Positions 22,907 through 35,614 are shown, counted from the first letter of the stretch. The stretch is 64,000 bases of DNA from Buddleja alternifolia (GCA_019426215.1 CM033403.1:35784754-35848753), one strand, 5' to 3'. Translations and numbers: made by a program. The notes: generated from the sequence alone by a model not told the origin.

Positions 22907-25430
22907 CTAAGGTGTGCAAGCAGGCCTTCTAGGAGGCAGTTGCTGATGAGGTGTTCTCTGCAAAAACAAAATAAAAAGGAAAGAATTAGATTTTTATTTA
23001 ATTAGTTTTATACGAAATAAAGTGGGCTGAGCTGTATATTTGGGCCGTTTATGTACATAATTAATATTTGGGTTCACTTTCCCAGGCCCATCGGAGCAAA
23101 AGAAATCATTTGGGCCCATTATATATTAATTTGAATTTAAAAGGAAATCATTTTTGGCCCAACAAAATAAACTTAATAAATAAATATTTCATAAAGTTAT
23201 GTTTATTAGATTTATTTAAAGGGCATAAATAACCTTTTCAATATCAAGTTGCGAGCCGACAATATTAAATTGAACTGTATTGGATTCGATCTATTATAGA
23301 TTTGACGTACATATTTCTATCATCCCTAAGATTATATCAATGATATTTGTTATAGAAATTTTATGAATCATATATATATATATATATATAAAATATTATT
23401 TTGACAGTTTTTCAGATATAGAATTACCTTAAGTTTTGGTTGTAATGTCTCTATAGCCACTGTCGACTGTTGATCAACTCCTGCACCTTGCTGATAGTTC
23501 ATAATTTAATTTTTAGTCACAAAGTGCCAAAAGTAGAAAACAAAAAAAAAATGAGCTTGTTGTTCAAGACATATATCTTGAAATTCACATTAATTAATCC
23601 ACATATACTAGTCTTTCGTCTTTCTATATTATATAAGGGAAAAATGCATTAATATAATACTAATATGCCAAATCTAGCAAAATAAAATTCGATTTCTCAT
23701 CAATTTTGTGACTCTATGTGTTACTAAGTACTAACCCTATCACTTACCTGAAAAAAGTATTATTAACCCTATTTTCATCAATTAATTATTTTTCAAAATT
23801 AATTACCTTGCATAGAGCCCAATCTGCCGAGTCAAAAAATGCCCTCTGGTGATCCTGCATTTAGAAAATATTTTTCGTATTTTATCTAGTTACTCTAAAA
23901 TTTATTTTGGCATATATAAAATAAATAATAATAATAAGAATAATAATAATAATCGTACTTGCCTTTGATATTAAAGGCTTCTTTTTTGGCATGAGTCCCC
24001 CATACTTTTTATCAATTGGTGCGGTCTGCATCTAAAAATTCTTACAATATTAACTAATTAGGTGACCAAACTACCAATTTTGGAGTAACATGTCAAATTC
24101 ACGTATTTACTTCTCAACCTAACAACTAAAGTTGTAATACTAAAATAATTTTATATGGGGTTGGCTAAAAGTCCAAATCAAATGAACCTCAAAGTCATGC
24201 CTAACTCAATTTGACTGCCATTTGAGAAAATAGAAGAATAATACTTATGCAAAGAATATTCTAATTTTAGTTACATGGGGGGAAAAATCTTGGTGAAACG
24301 TTCAAATATGTGGGAGAAATTTTGGAAAAATAAGCTCAATTTTATCACCAAAGGAGTATCCAAATATTGACTAATTAATTGATAAGCCAACTACCACTAA
24401 AGTTTTAATAAAATGCAATTAGTCTATGCCGACATTTGTAAATAAAATAAAATTTGAATTATTATATTTCTTATTAATATGTGGTCAATATTTATGCACT
24501 ATCTTGTAGCAATCACATAATTCAATCATAGTAAATCTTAATTGATAATATAACAATTGATGGACCACTAAGAGAGCTCGAGACACAAATTTGCACGTCA
24601 ATTCCTCAAAATATCTGCACAATTATGCCTCTTCTGTTTCTCAATATGTTAGAATCATCCATTGATATTTTTTTCCATTTACATCAAATATTATAAAAAT
24701 AAATAAATGTAATTTGTCTTTATAATTAATGTCTTTATTTTTTTTGGGTTGAAAACATTTGTGCAAGTCATATGTAGTCAGGAACTCTCCTAATGCATGA
24801 GTGGTATACCATCAAACCGACGAGACTAATAACGGTCAACCTAGTATTATAAAGTGTTTACAATATTACTTTTATGCACATTTGAACACATTAACGAGCT
24901 ATGGTCAAGGAGGCATGCTCTGACCCTGGTATGTAACCAGAACTGATCATACCGAAACGTTTTTTTACCAAAAAAAAAACACATTAAACATCATTATCAC
25001 TTGGTTAGGTTTAACGTACAAGAAATTGCCAACTATTATATACTAATGCACGTGTCATGCAAATACTTCATCAACCATTATTGGTAATGCATTAAAACTG
25101 CACGATTTCATTGCAATTTAAAAAATGATTGCTCAACTTATTAGGATGTTAATAAAATGCATGACAATTATAATTCTTCGTGCACTGTGAATCGATCATC
25201 TATTTAAAATCAGTAACATAATAAGTAATGAATCATTCTCCCGTAAACATAAATATATCTATGATAGAATTTCCCATCTTGTGTGATATTTTATTGTTGA
25301 AAAGTTCTAACTATTAAGAGAAAATAATTTGAAAAAATATATATATATGTTTGAGATGTGGATTGCTGCTACATACCTCATAATCTTGAGATGAAGCAAT
25401 ATATTCTTCACTTCTCTTGTAATCCTCCAT
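22907..25430 (-). CDS. Endosulfine (ENSA/ARPP-19) family protein
   Basis: Five tiny exons join in frame: 25430-25377, 24025-23963, 23854-23807, 23490-23428 and 22957-22907 (279 nt, 92 residues). The core reads KKYGGLMPKKKPLISKDHQR then AFFDSADWALCKQG, and LQPKLKRTPHQQ follows. FDSADW corresponds to the FDSGDY motif whose Ser is phosphorylated by Greatwall kinase in animals to inhibit PP2A-B55; plant homologues keep this motif. The N-terminus (MEDYKRSEEYIASSQDYE) is short. Every intron is phase 0. The intron after exon 2 has a GC donor (23962-23961, AAG|GCAAGT), the others GT. Intron 1 is 1.35 kb and carries a SINE tail. The start Met follows a purine-rich leader. Homology is firm; a cell-cycle role in this plant is inferred. 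Confidence 0.88.
24899..24980 (+). repeat. SINE 3' part in endosulfine intron 1
   Basis: The stretch tatggtcaaggaggcatgc followed by tctgaccctggta matches the body of the SINE at 62379-62588 in opposite orientation and ends in an A-rich tail. The tRNA-like head is not clear. Confidence 0.55.
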
Positions 25431-25510
25431 GAGACTGCCCTATTACATATTTACATATTACTCAACATCAATATCTTTTATATTGATAAAGAAATTAATC
25501 AAAGTACGAT

Positions 25511-25660
25511 GAACTCAAGAGAAATTAAATTTAACAATACGATTTACGAGTGTGTGTCATGAACTCAAGGAAAATTAAATTCAACAATACGATTTACGCG
25601 TGTGTGTCATGAACTCAAGAAAAATTAAATCCAACAATACGATTTACGCGTGTGTGTCAT
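25511..25660. repeat. Three exact-length 50-bp tandem repeats
   Basis: The units 25511-25560, 25561-25610 and 25611-25660 each run from gaactcaag to tgtgtgtcat with only a few substitutions. They start 80 bp upstream of the endosulfine start codon, in its leader or promoter. Confidence 0.9.
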
Positions 25661-26035
25661 GCACGTGTGCATTAAGAGAGAGAGGGGGGGAGAGAGATTT
25701 ACAGAGAAAAAACAATAGAGAAACACAGATGCTGGGAATGGCTAGGAAAAGAATGGTGCTTATATATGGCTAAAGTTGAAACAGCGCACAATAAAAGTAA
25801 AAAAATAAAATAAAGATCAAACAAAAGAATCAAAATTAGAGTCAAAAATGAAACATAGATGAAATTAAAGATTAGAGAAACTAGTAGAGAATCCCCGTTA
25901 CCTTGAGAGTGGAGGAAACTAGAGAAGCAAGCAAAGGGAGAAGATAGAAACAAACAAAGAAAAAGAGAGATATATATAAATTGGAAGGTGGGACTACTAG
26001 GAGGATGGAGTAAAAGGATAAGACAAGAATACAAA
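25661..26035 (-). promoter_or_regulatory. Probable 5' UTR and promoter of the endosulfine gene
   Basis: The minus strand has a TATA-like tract near 25968-25980, then a CT-rich leader to a good donor (CTCAAG|GTAACG at about 25904/25903), suggesting a 5' UTR intron. A purine/pyrimidine-rich run at 25675-25698 lies before the 50-bp repeats. The 111-codon minus frame here is Ser/Leu/Phe-rich and is treated as untranslated. Confidence 0.4.
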
Positions 26036-26703
26036 TTTATTACTGATTTATATCGATTTTACGAATTCAACTGGTTCAGTCAGAGTGACTTTGTACTCGA
26101 ATTGAATATAGATTAATTGTGATTATAGACTGCACTTGTGTTAGTCAAGCTGCCTACATGCATACCTCCACAAGGATCAAGTCTAACATAGTTACTAAGT
26201 TAAATATCCTTCCAGCATCCTAATAGGGATTCATACACGAGATATACCAAAATTTATATTATAGGATCGTATTTTCGATTCCATAATCTCAATACCGATG
26301 ATACGATGCAAGCTACGAGGTCTATTAATTGCTCAAATTCCAATCCTTGCGTTCTTCATAAATACATATAATTATAGAGTTTCCACGTTATATGGATGAG
26401 AAGTTGACATATGGGACATCACAATAGGATGATGACACGTGCATAACTATGGATGGTCTGGATAATGCCTCGTTGGGTGAACCCGAACCGGATTAATAAA
26501 CACACACGGATCTTTTACTATTGTGCAATTATTAAACTTCTAGGGGCTTTCGTTTAAGTATCCAACTATGAGGTGGATTCTATACGATGGTCTTAATATT
26601 TTTTGGTAGTCGTAATTCTGCTAATGTGAATAAGAGACGAGGCTACGAGCCTCGACCTAGATTTATTTATATCAATTACCAAAATGAATGAATAAATACA
26701 TCG
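26036..26703. other. Intergenic, nothing recognised
   Basis: Mixed-composition DNA without supported genes. Confidence 0.5.
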
Positions 26704-27105
26704 TAAAAATACTGGGTGATATCAGGACATGTATCTCGTTATATTGTTTCACATTTTGATTTTTCATAAAAACAAAAATAACCATGGGCATATAAATCAA
26801 AAACAATGAACACTAGTCGTAAATTGAACCTCTAGAAAAATATTGGGTGACTCAATATCAAGACATGTATCCCGTTATTATTGTTTCACATTTTGATTTT
26901 TCAGAAAAACTAAATAACCATGGGCATATAAATCAAAACAATGAACATTTGTCATAAATTAAACCTTCGAAAAAATGCTAAGTGACTTAATATCAGGACA
27001 TGTATCCTGTTATATTGTTTCATGTTTTGATTTTTGAGAAAAATAAATAACTATAACATATGAATCAAAACAATGAACATTTGTCGTACATCGAACCTCC
27101 GAATT
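26704..27105. repeat. Three tandem copies of an approximately 130-bp unit
   Basis: The copies begin near 26704, 26835 and 26970. Each contains tatcaRgacatgtatc, a ttgtttcacattttgattttt core and aaaacaatgaacaYttgtc. No coding capacity. Confidence 0.8.
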
Positions 27106-27391
27106 TATCCGTCAGCTAGAGAATAGAATAAATATCATATGTATAAACCTATAAAAATTAAGAACAAGGTAGTGGGAGATATTTGGAGTATAAGTTGTCC
27201 TAGTTGAGGCTGTTAAGACATCAACATCAATTGGAGCCTTAGCTTAACTTTAATCCACAACATACAACTTTTGAACAATTGTCATCTAGTGTACACCGAC
27301 ACCTATTGTTAAATACACATGTTTATCATTTCTTTTTTCAAGGACAAATTAAAATTCTAATCATCAAAACTAGTGAGAATTTAAACTTTAG

Positions 27392-27780
27392 GCTATGTTT
27401 GGATATGTTTCCGGTGGTCCAAAATATTGGTCCAATTATGTTTGGTTAGTAAAATTTTAAGCCAAAAATATGTAATTTTTTTGGTAAAAAAAAAAAATAC
27501 AATGATTATTTATTTAAAAATTTACAGCTCAGCTATTGTCTCCTACTTTTGCCTATCCCCTCTCTTAACTTTCAATCATTAACAGACAAAGATTTCACGA
27601 TTGTGACTGCTGCAGTAACTTTTGTTCCCTCTGAAAACAAAACCAAACACTATCTCACCAAAAATAACGCCAAAAAACAACTCCCAGCATAAAATCAAAC
27701 ACAATCTCATCAAATATGCACGTGTCCCTATAAATTTTTCACCAATAATTATCACCAAAATATCATCCCAAAACATAGCC
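27392..27780. mobile_element. Tourist-like (PIF/Harbinger) MITE
   Basis: The ends GGCTATGTTTGG and CCAAAACATAGCC are inverted repeats flanked by TTA at 27389-27391 and 27781-27783, the target preference of PIF/Harbinger elements. Length is 389 bp with no open frame of note. Confidence 0.85.
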
Positions 27781-28114
27781 TTAGCATTCGGTATTACTAT
27801 TTCATTTTATCCAGTTAGATTGATTTTCTTTACTAAATTGTTTATTGTTACATTTGGAAAATCGTGCCAATAAATACATAAATCTGAGACAGAGAGGTAA
27901 TTAAAACTAATCCTATTTAATTAATGTGCAGGAAACTAAGTGTCAAAAATATTTGTATGAAAATTTATTTTTCAGAAATGTCAATTTAAACATATTGCAA
28001 TAGAATTGCATGCATAAGTTTTTCCTCTTGGTGAAACGGTATCATTAAATCAAGGTATTTATTGTTGGTGACTAAATAAGTAAAACAAAAATACAGTATA
28101 AAACTATGTATATA

Positions 28115-28160
28115 CTAGATGTAACCCTGTGCCAAGGCACGGGATACTGAATATGTAAAA
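28115..28160 (-). mobile_element. Helitron 3' terminus
   Basis: On the minus strand a hairpin (CCCGTGCCTTGGCACAGGG) is followed six bases later by CTAG (28118-28115) and then T, the Helitron 3' signature. The hairpin is nearly the same as in the Helitron at 43293-43702. The 5' TC end could not be placed; the element must extend to the right into 28161-30136. Confidence 0.65.
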
Positions 28161-30136
28161 AAAAAGTTAAAAATATGCCTTTCATTGCATAATTTGTTTC
28201 TTTATAATCTACAAAAAAAAGTAGTACATTATTGCCAAATTTGATAAACAAAATATTGAAAGATAAAATGAGAGGTAACTATCATCATTAATAAAAAGAA
28301 TTTACTCAATGTTGTTTTACTCAATTTTGTTCATTGAATTTTTTTACAAAAATAGAAAAACGAACAAAATAAAAGAAATTTCGGTAACTTGGACTTAAAT
28401 AACTATGATGAAAGAGTAATTTATAATTATTATATTGAATATTAATAAAAATTATCAATTACTATGTTGAAGAAATTCAAAATATATTGTCATATATCGA
28501 TATGCATGTATGGGTAAATATTGACAAAGAAGAAACATACATATGTATTTATATATCATGTAAAAATAAAAGAGGAAAACTTCTAAAATGAAAAATTAAT
28601 GAAAGAGATTACCAATTAACAATTACATAATTTATTCTTTTTTTTTTTTGCAAAGTACTTGACATTTCCAAAGTTTATAAAATTGATATTTAATCGGAAA
28701 AAAAAACTCTAAACATTTGAATTAGAAAATAAATAATAAAAAAATATAAAGTAAACCCATGTGGGCGCTCTCATTTCTTTGAAAATGGTCACCGCTACAA
28801 CATTTTCAACACCTTTCACATTTTATTTTTATTCCCCAGCACGTAACTGTGAAATTTTCTACTACATCTGCATATACAAAGAAATGAATAAACATTAATA
28901 CATTGCATTAATAATAAAAGAGATTACATGCAAATAAAGGTAAATAAATAAATATTTAATACTCTTTAGACAAATTAATTTTATCCAATATCTTATATTG
29001 TTGGACCTTGAAAAATGTGGTTAGAAATATTTCAATGGTTCATTTTGCAGGTCTTCTTTCGCATGAAAAATTTCAAGTGATGACCTCACTTGATTGTATC
29101 TATTTTTGTTGTTGATAAGATTTTGTTTCAAATCCTGATAAACCACTACATAAACATGAGTTGTCTTGTTAGATTTCTACAAAAAACCAGAATACATAAA
29201 AAAATGGGTTTGGTTTCCTAATAATTATCTAAAAATGAATGAAGAGAAAAATCTGATAAAAATATTTCAAAAAAGTTGATTGCTCTCATATTATGTAATA
29301 GAAAAACTTCACAAACAAAGATATATTTTAATTACTGAAAATTGATGTAATGAATGTTTGAGGAATCTTCTCACATCAATTGATAGAAAAACTAAATCAA
29401 ACAAATAAAAAATTTGATGAAAAATTAGGAAATCATCTCAAAGAGAAAATTGCAAGACGGCAATAAATATAAAACCAAAAGAACTACTGAAATTGGGGCA
29501 ATATCGGGATATTCGCAAAACTAAGTAAAATTTGTAGGTCTTAAGTCTTCTTATAAAAGATGTAGATTTTTTTAAATTCGATAATTCTAAATTTGAAAAA
29601 AAGATTCCATTTAGCCATGAAGATAGGAACATAAATCTCACTTGAATTAGTAATGCCAGAATAGAGATATGATGAGTCGATAACTAACTAATCTATTCTG
29701 GATAAGTTTATTTAAAATACAAATAATTTTTTATAAATCAACCAATCAAAACTTTTCATAAAAATTTAAAAACTCAAAAATTTAGAAAATTAGTATTGAA
29801 TTAAATTTCAGTCAAGTAAAGTCAAAGACCACTCTCCTATAGATAGATCATCATTAACTTCTTTTAGAAAATGGCATTATGAAAGTATTAAAACAACTCA
29901 AAATATAGATAAGGATAATATGAAATGCGAAATATTAAAGCAACTCAAAATAAAAGAGTTATTATTAGGTGTTTTAAGTTATCGACGGCCATGAATTGGT
30001 GCTCATGTAAATAGATTAATACCATAGACAGTGTGACTGAAAAGAAGTACTTTGAACTTTTAATAAAAAGTTTAAAAATATTTTAAATAGAAATAAGAGA
30101 TGAGAAATAGCATGTTTAACTGTAGAATCGAATGGA
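28161..30136. other. AT-rich DNA, possibly Helitron interior
   Basis: No gene is seen. This probably includes the body of the non-autonomous Helitron ending at 28115. Confidence 0.4.
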
Positions 30137-30141
30137 ATTTG

Positions 30142-30307
30142 TATTAGATTAGAGAAAACTCTGTAGGAAACTTGTATTACTGAATAACATATTTATAGAG
30201 ATACATGTACTTAGTAAACAAGGAAAAGATAAATACAAGGAAACATAAAGAAACCTAAATTAACATAAATACTAGAAAGATATGGAAAAATATTATATTA
30301 TCTAACA
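30142..30307 (-). repeat. TRIM LTR copy 3
   Basis: It shares the ttagattagagaaaactc...gtattactgaataacatattt block and the ending tattatctaaca with the other two LTRs. Polypurine tract follows at 30308-30317 on the complement. Confidence 0.85.
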
Positions 30308-30802
30308 CTCCCCCGCAGTCGAAACGTGAGAGTCTTGAACGTTGAGACTGGACCAAAGAAATCCGGTCATAGAGAATTTGAGAAGAAGACAACGACAAAT
30401 ATTAAAGACGGCGGCGACGGCGGCTCCAAGTCCTCGTTTTCAAAGGGTGAGCGATGGCAACAAAACTAAAAATGGCGGCGGCTAAGTGCGGCGCCAGCAG
30501 CTAAAAAGAGAAGGCGGCGGCATAAAATAAAAAGATGGGGCTCCAAGTCCTCGTTTTCCAAAGGTGAGCGGCGAAGACATAAAATAAAAAAAATAAAAAA
30601 CAAGATAAGGGAGAAGACGCTGGCGGCGGCGACGACCAAGAAAGAGGGCGGCGGCTGAGGCCATAGGAGAAAGAAGAGGAAAAAAATTAGATAAAGAAAA
30701 ACTAAACTATATAAGGGGCGCCGGACGGGGACAACGACTTGAGGATGGCAGCGGAAGCGAGAGATCGAGAGACCATGGCTCGAAGCCCTGGCTCTGATAC
30801 CA

Positions 30803-30999
30803 TGTTAGATTAGAGAAAACCCCGTAGGAAATTTGTATTACTGAGCAACATATTTATAGAGTTACAAGAGAGAGAGAATACAAGAAAACCCTAAACTATA
30901 AAGAAGGTAAAAGATAAATAAGGTAATAAGAATACTAGTCTAACTAGGAAAGCAATAATAATACTAATCTAATTAAGAGAGCAATAATAATATCTAACA
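30803..30999 (-). repeat. TRIM LTR copy 2 (shared middle LTR)
   Basis: It is bordered by a primer-binding site on one side (30790-30802) and a polypurine tract on the other (31000-31009), so it serves both units. It is slightly diverged from copies 1 and 3. Confidence 0.85.
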
Positions 31000-31406
31000 C
31001 TCCCCCGCAGTCGCAACGTGAAAGTTTTGAACATTGAGACTAAACTAAAAATCGAGAAAAGATGTTACGACAGTTCGGGCATAAAGAATGCTTAGTAGAG
31101 AGATTTTGACGAATACGTTTCTCCAGATGGAGCAGTTTAGTCTGGAAATCATTAAATAAGACGGCGGTTCGACGAAGACGCTTCTCAATGTGGAGCAATT
31201 TCGTCTGAAAACCATTAAATAAGGTGGTGACTCCAAGTCCTTGTTTTTCCAAGGGTGAGCGGCGACAACATAAACAAAGATAAAGAAAAAAAACTACTCT
31301 AAACTAAACTAAACTAGATAAGGTGTGCCGGACGGGGTCGGCAACTTGAGGATGGCGGAAGCGAGAGATCGAGATACTATGGCTCGAAGCCATGGCTCTG
31401 ATACCA

Positions 31407-31592
31407 TGTTAGATTAGAGAAAACCCCGTAGGGAACTTGTATTACTGAATAACATATTTATAGAGATACATGTACTTGGTAAACAAGAAACTCTAATTAT
31501 AAACACGGAAAAGATAAATAGAAGGAAACATAAAGAAACCTAAATTAACATAAATATTAGAAAGATATGGAAAGATATTATATTATCTAACA
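31407..31592 (-). repeat. TRIM LTR copy 1
   Basis: It is the 5' LTR in minus orientation (TGTTAG...CTAACA), and is more like copy 3 than copy 2, including the tacatgtactt and acctaaattaacataaat blocks. Confidence 0.85.
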
Positions 31593-31597
31593 ATTTG

Positions 31598-32102
31598 TTT
31601 AGAAGGAAAAATCTGATGACAAAAATAAGAAACAATAATACTTTTTAAGTGTTAGTAGAAATTACTCCAGAAACAAAGATAAAATTATGTATGTTGGCTT
31701 CATTATGGATCATTCTTTTACATCTTTATTCACATTTAGCATTACTATAAGAAACATTATGTGGAAAATAGAAGAATAGTTAATTTTGAAAATAAAAGGG
31801 GCATAAGACTAAACATAAAAGAAATTTTTTACCTTTTATTACCCACATTTTGAGAACTGAGATGATGGTGCTGAATAAACAAAAGTAAGTGCTAAAAATA
31901 ATGACAGGAAAATAAATTAAGAAGAAACTCCAAAGTACAGCAACTAATAAATAAATTGTTATGGGCATGTGAACGATTCCGAATTATAATGTGATTTATG
32001 ATAAGATAAGATGATGGGGAGAAATATTTCTTCTTCAATACTGATCATGGGAAATGAGGAGAAACCAATTACTCTAAGAAAAAAGTTAAGAGCAACATCC
32101 TG
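31598..32102. other. Short intergenic stretch between two retroelements
   Basis: AT-rich, no gene seen. Confidence 0.5.
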
Positions 32103-32107
32103 GAGTA

Positions 32108-32612
32108 TGATGGGTGATAAGTATGGAGACAAATCAAATGGATCAAAAGGAAGAAGAAAGAAAATTTCAACACTGGAAAAGGGTGCCGTGGCACAGCGCC
32201 GCGGCACAATTCAAGACCATGCCGCGGCACAAATCAAGATTGTGCCCCGGCGCAAAAACGCAGATTGTCCCAGACACGGCTCTTGACACTTGTGATGATG
32301 ATTCAACGCGTTTTTGATGACTCCACACGGTTTGAACGCGTTTGTAATCATGGTTGGACACATTTTTTGTTCTTCTTTGCCTATATATATTTTCATGGTG
32401 TTATGTATTGATTAGTGCAAGAATTGTATAAGAAAAGACTAGAATTATACATACACTATCCTCTTGTAATTGCATTTCGTAGAAAGAAATAATATCTCTC
32501 TAGCATAGGTCCGTGGACGTAGGCATTATTGGCCGAACCACGTAAATCGTTGTCTCGTTTTCTTGCTTTATATTTCGCTTTTAATTCCGTTTATGCGTAT
32601 TGATTCCTAACA
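32108..32612 (+). repeat. Copia 5' LTR
   Basis: 505 bp, TGATGGG...CCTAACA. It contains fewer copies of the GC-rich ccgcggcacaattcaagaccatg minirepeat (about 32187-32260) than the 3' LTR. TATA-like tatatatatt at about 32382-32391 lies upstream of the probable R region. Confidence 0.92.
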
Positions 32613-35600
32613 ACTGGTATCAGAGCACGGGTTACAGCGATCCGTGCGAATCAATGGCGTCTGAAGATAAAAAAGTGAATATAGACAAGTTCGATGGAAA
32701 AGATTTCAGATTCTGGAAAACACAGATAGTGGACTATCTGTACCAGAAGAAACTCCATCAACCGTTGTCGGAGAAAAAGCCTGAAAAGATGTCAGACGAG
32801 GACTGGGAATTATTGGATAGACAAACTCTAGGTGTTATTCGATTAACGTTAACAAGAAACGTGATGTTTAACATCCTAGATCAAACCACTACGGCGGGTT
32901 TGATGAAGGTGTTATCCAATATGTATGAGAAGCCATCCGCATCAAATAAAGTCCACTTGATGAGACGTTTATTCAATTTGAAGATGACGGAAGGAGGATC
33001 GATGACCTTTCATATCAACGAGTTCAACGTAATCATCACACAGTTGAGCTCGGTTGATATCACTTTCGAGGATGAGGTAAGGGCCTTAATTTTATTGTCT
33101 TCTTTACCTGATAGTTGGAATGCGACGGTAACTGCTGTGAGTAGTTCGTCTGGCCAAAAGAAGTTGAAACTTGAAGAGATTCGGGATCTGATTCTGAGCG
33201 AAGATATTCGCCGGAAGGAATCAGGAGAACTCACATCTACTGTATTAAGTGCGGAAAACAGAGAAAGAGGTGTTCAACGAGGTGGTCAGAAGGGTAAAGG
33301 TCGATCCAAGTCAAAAGGACGAGGGAAGTCAAAACCGCGCAAGGAGGCTGATTGCTGGGGCTGCGGGAAGATAGGCCATTACAAGAGAGACTGTCCAGAA
33401 AAGGCGGGTCAGAGTCACAACCGGGAACATCAACAAGCAAACGCAGCAGCAGACAACGTCGGAGATGCTTTGGTTTGCTGTGTTGACAGTCTAGTCGACC
33501 AATGGGTACTAGACTCAGGTTCGTCGTTCCATGCTACTTCATGTAAGAATTATCTAACAAATTACATTTCTGGAAAATTTGGAAAGGTTTTTCTTGCAGA
33601 TGATGAACCTTTGGAAATTGTTGGTAAAGGTGATGTTGTCATAACAACAGCACAAGGGATGCAGTTAAAACTGCAAAATGTTAGGCATATTCCGGGGTTG
33701 AGAAAAAAATTGATCTCGATGGGTCAAATTGACGGTAAAGGGTACACCACGGTGTTCGGTGGTGGTGCATGAAAAATCACCAAAGGAAATTTGGTGGTAG
33801 CTCGTGGTAAGAAGTCAGGGACTTAGTACACCACGGAGATTAACAAGGACTCGTTAGCTGCAGCCGATGCCACAGAGAATATACATCTATGGCATTGGCG
33901 ACTTGGGCATATGAGTGAAAAAGGGATGAGGATAATGGCATCCAAGGGAAAGTTGTCAATTTCAAAGTCGGTTGAATTGGGTCTTTGCGAAGACTGTGTA
34001 CTTGGAAAGCAGAAAAAAGTGAGCTTCTCCAAGACGGGAAGAAAACCGAAGGCAGAAAAATTGGAACTTGTGCATACCGATGTATGGGGACCGGCACCTG
34101 TACAGTCGCTTGGAGGGTCAAGATACTACGTCACCTTCATTGATGATTCCACAAGAAAGGTATGGGTTTATTTTCTGAAAAATAAATCTGATGTATTTAA
34201 TATCTTTCAAAGGTGGAAAGCGAAAGTCGAGAATGAGACGGGTCTGAAACTGAAGAGTCTAAGGTCGGATAATGGCGGAGAGTATGATAGTCATGAATTC
34301 AAAGATTATTGTGCAGAGAATGGGATTAAGATGATTAAAACCATTCCGGGGACTCCGCAGCAAAATGGAATTGCAGAGCGGATGAATAGAACTTTGAATG
34401 AACGAGCTAGGAGCATGAGGCTCTACTCCGGGTTGCCAAAGATTTTTTGGACTGATGCAATAAGCACAGCGGCCTATCTCATCAACCAGGGACCTTCAGT
34501 ACCGTTGGACTTCAAAATACCGGAAGAAGTTTGGTCTGGAAAGGAGGTAAATTTATCGCACTTAAAAATTTTTGGTTGTTTATCTTATGTCTTGCAAAGT
34601 TCTGATGACAGAGATAAGTTAGATTCAAAAGCACAGAAGTGCATCTTTATTGGTTATGGTGGAGAAAGTTTTGGCTATCGATTCTGGGATTGCCAAAACA
34701 ACAAAATCATAAGGCATAAGGATGTCACGTTCAACGAGAAAGTGCTTTACAAGGATCGACTTGGTGTAGAGACTGAGGATAATGAAGAACCAAAGGCGAT
34801 ATTTGAAGAAATCATTCTAGACGAGGTTACGGAGAATGACACTGAAAATAGGAGTGAAGAAGATCCGCAGACTCCGCAACCTATTTTGAGGAAATCAAGT
34901 AGAACTCCCAAACCAAACATAAGGTATTCCCCTTCCTTACACTATTTACTTTTGACGGATTCGGGTGAACCAGAATTGTACAAAGAGGCGATGAGTGTAG
35001 GAGAGTCTCTCAAGTGGGAGCAAGCCATGAAAGATGAGATGAGCTCTCTTGAGAGAAATAAAACTTGGAGGTTGACTAAGTTACCAGAGGGGAAACGAGC
35101 ATTGCAGAACAAGTGGGTATTCCGGGTTAAGGATGAGCCAGATGGTAGTAAAAGATACAAGGCGAGAATGGTAGTTAAAGGGTTCCAACAAAAGGAAGGC
35201 ATTGACTACAATGAGATATTTTCACCAGTTGTCAAGTTAACTACTATTAGGATGGTTCTAAGTATTGTTGCTGCAGAGAATTTGCATCTTGAGCAATTAG
35301 ATGTAAAAACGGCGTTCCTTCATGGAGATTTGGAGGAGGACATTTTCATGGTTCAACCGGAAGGTTTTCTAGAAAATAAAAAAGAAAACCTGGTATGCAA
35401 GCTAAAGAAAAGCTTGTATGGACTTAAGCAAGCTCCAAGACAATGGTATAAGAAGTTTGACACTTTCATGGCTAGTACTGGATATACTAGGTGTCAAATG
35501 GATCATTGTTGCTATTTAAAAAAAATTAAGGATTGTTATATTATACTGTTGTTTTATGTGGACGATATGTTAGTAGTTGGGTCTAACATGGTAGAGATTG

Positions 35601-35614
35601 ATAAGCTGAAAAAG

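Larger units (their letters stand above)
30142..31592 (-). mobile_element. TRIM-like retrotransposon with three LTRs and two internal domains
   Basis: Three LTR copies (30142-30307, 30803-30999, 31407-31592; 166-197 bp) separate two coding-free internal domains (30308-30802, 31000-31406). Read on the minus strand, each internal domain starts with the primer-binding site TGGTATCAGAGCC (complement at 31394-31406 and 30790-30802), which pairs with initiator Met-tRNA. Each ends with the polypurine tract GCGGGGGAG before the next LTR (start TGTTAG). The whole array is flanked by the 5-bp duplication atttg (30137-30141 and 31593-31597). The outermost left LTR end is mutated (TATTAG for TGTTAG). The array is therefore one insertion unit, tandemly arranged. 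Confidence 0.88.

Noticed and set aside
25511..25660. Regularly spaced repeats as a CRISPR array
   Set aside because: Plant nuclear DNA; the repeats are head-to-tail without spacers.
25699..26034. 111-codon minus frame
   Set aside because: Ser/Phe/Leu-rich, no homology recognised, crosses a good splice donor and lies in the likely leader of the endosulfine gene.
30482..31252. Short frames in TRIM internal domains
   Set aside because: Not conserved between the two internal domains and without recognisable domains; the element is taken as non-coding.
32011..32396. Several frames in the Copia LTRs (also 38238-38612)
   Set aside because: They are repeat-unit translations within LTRs.
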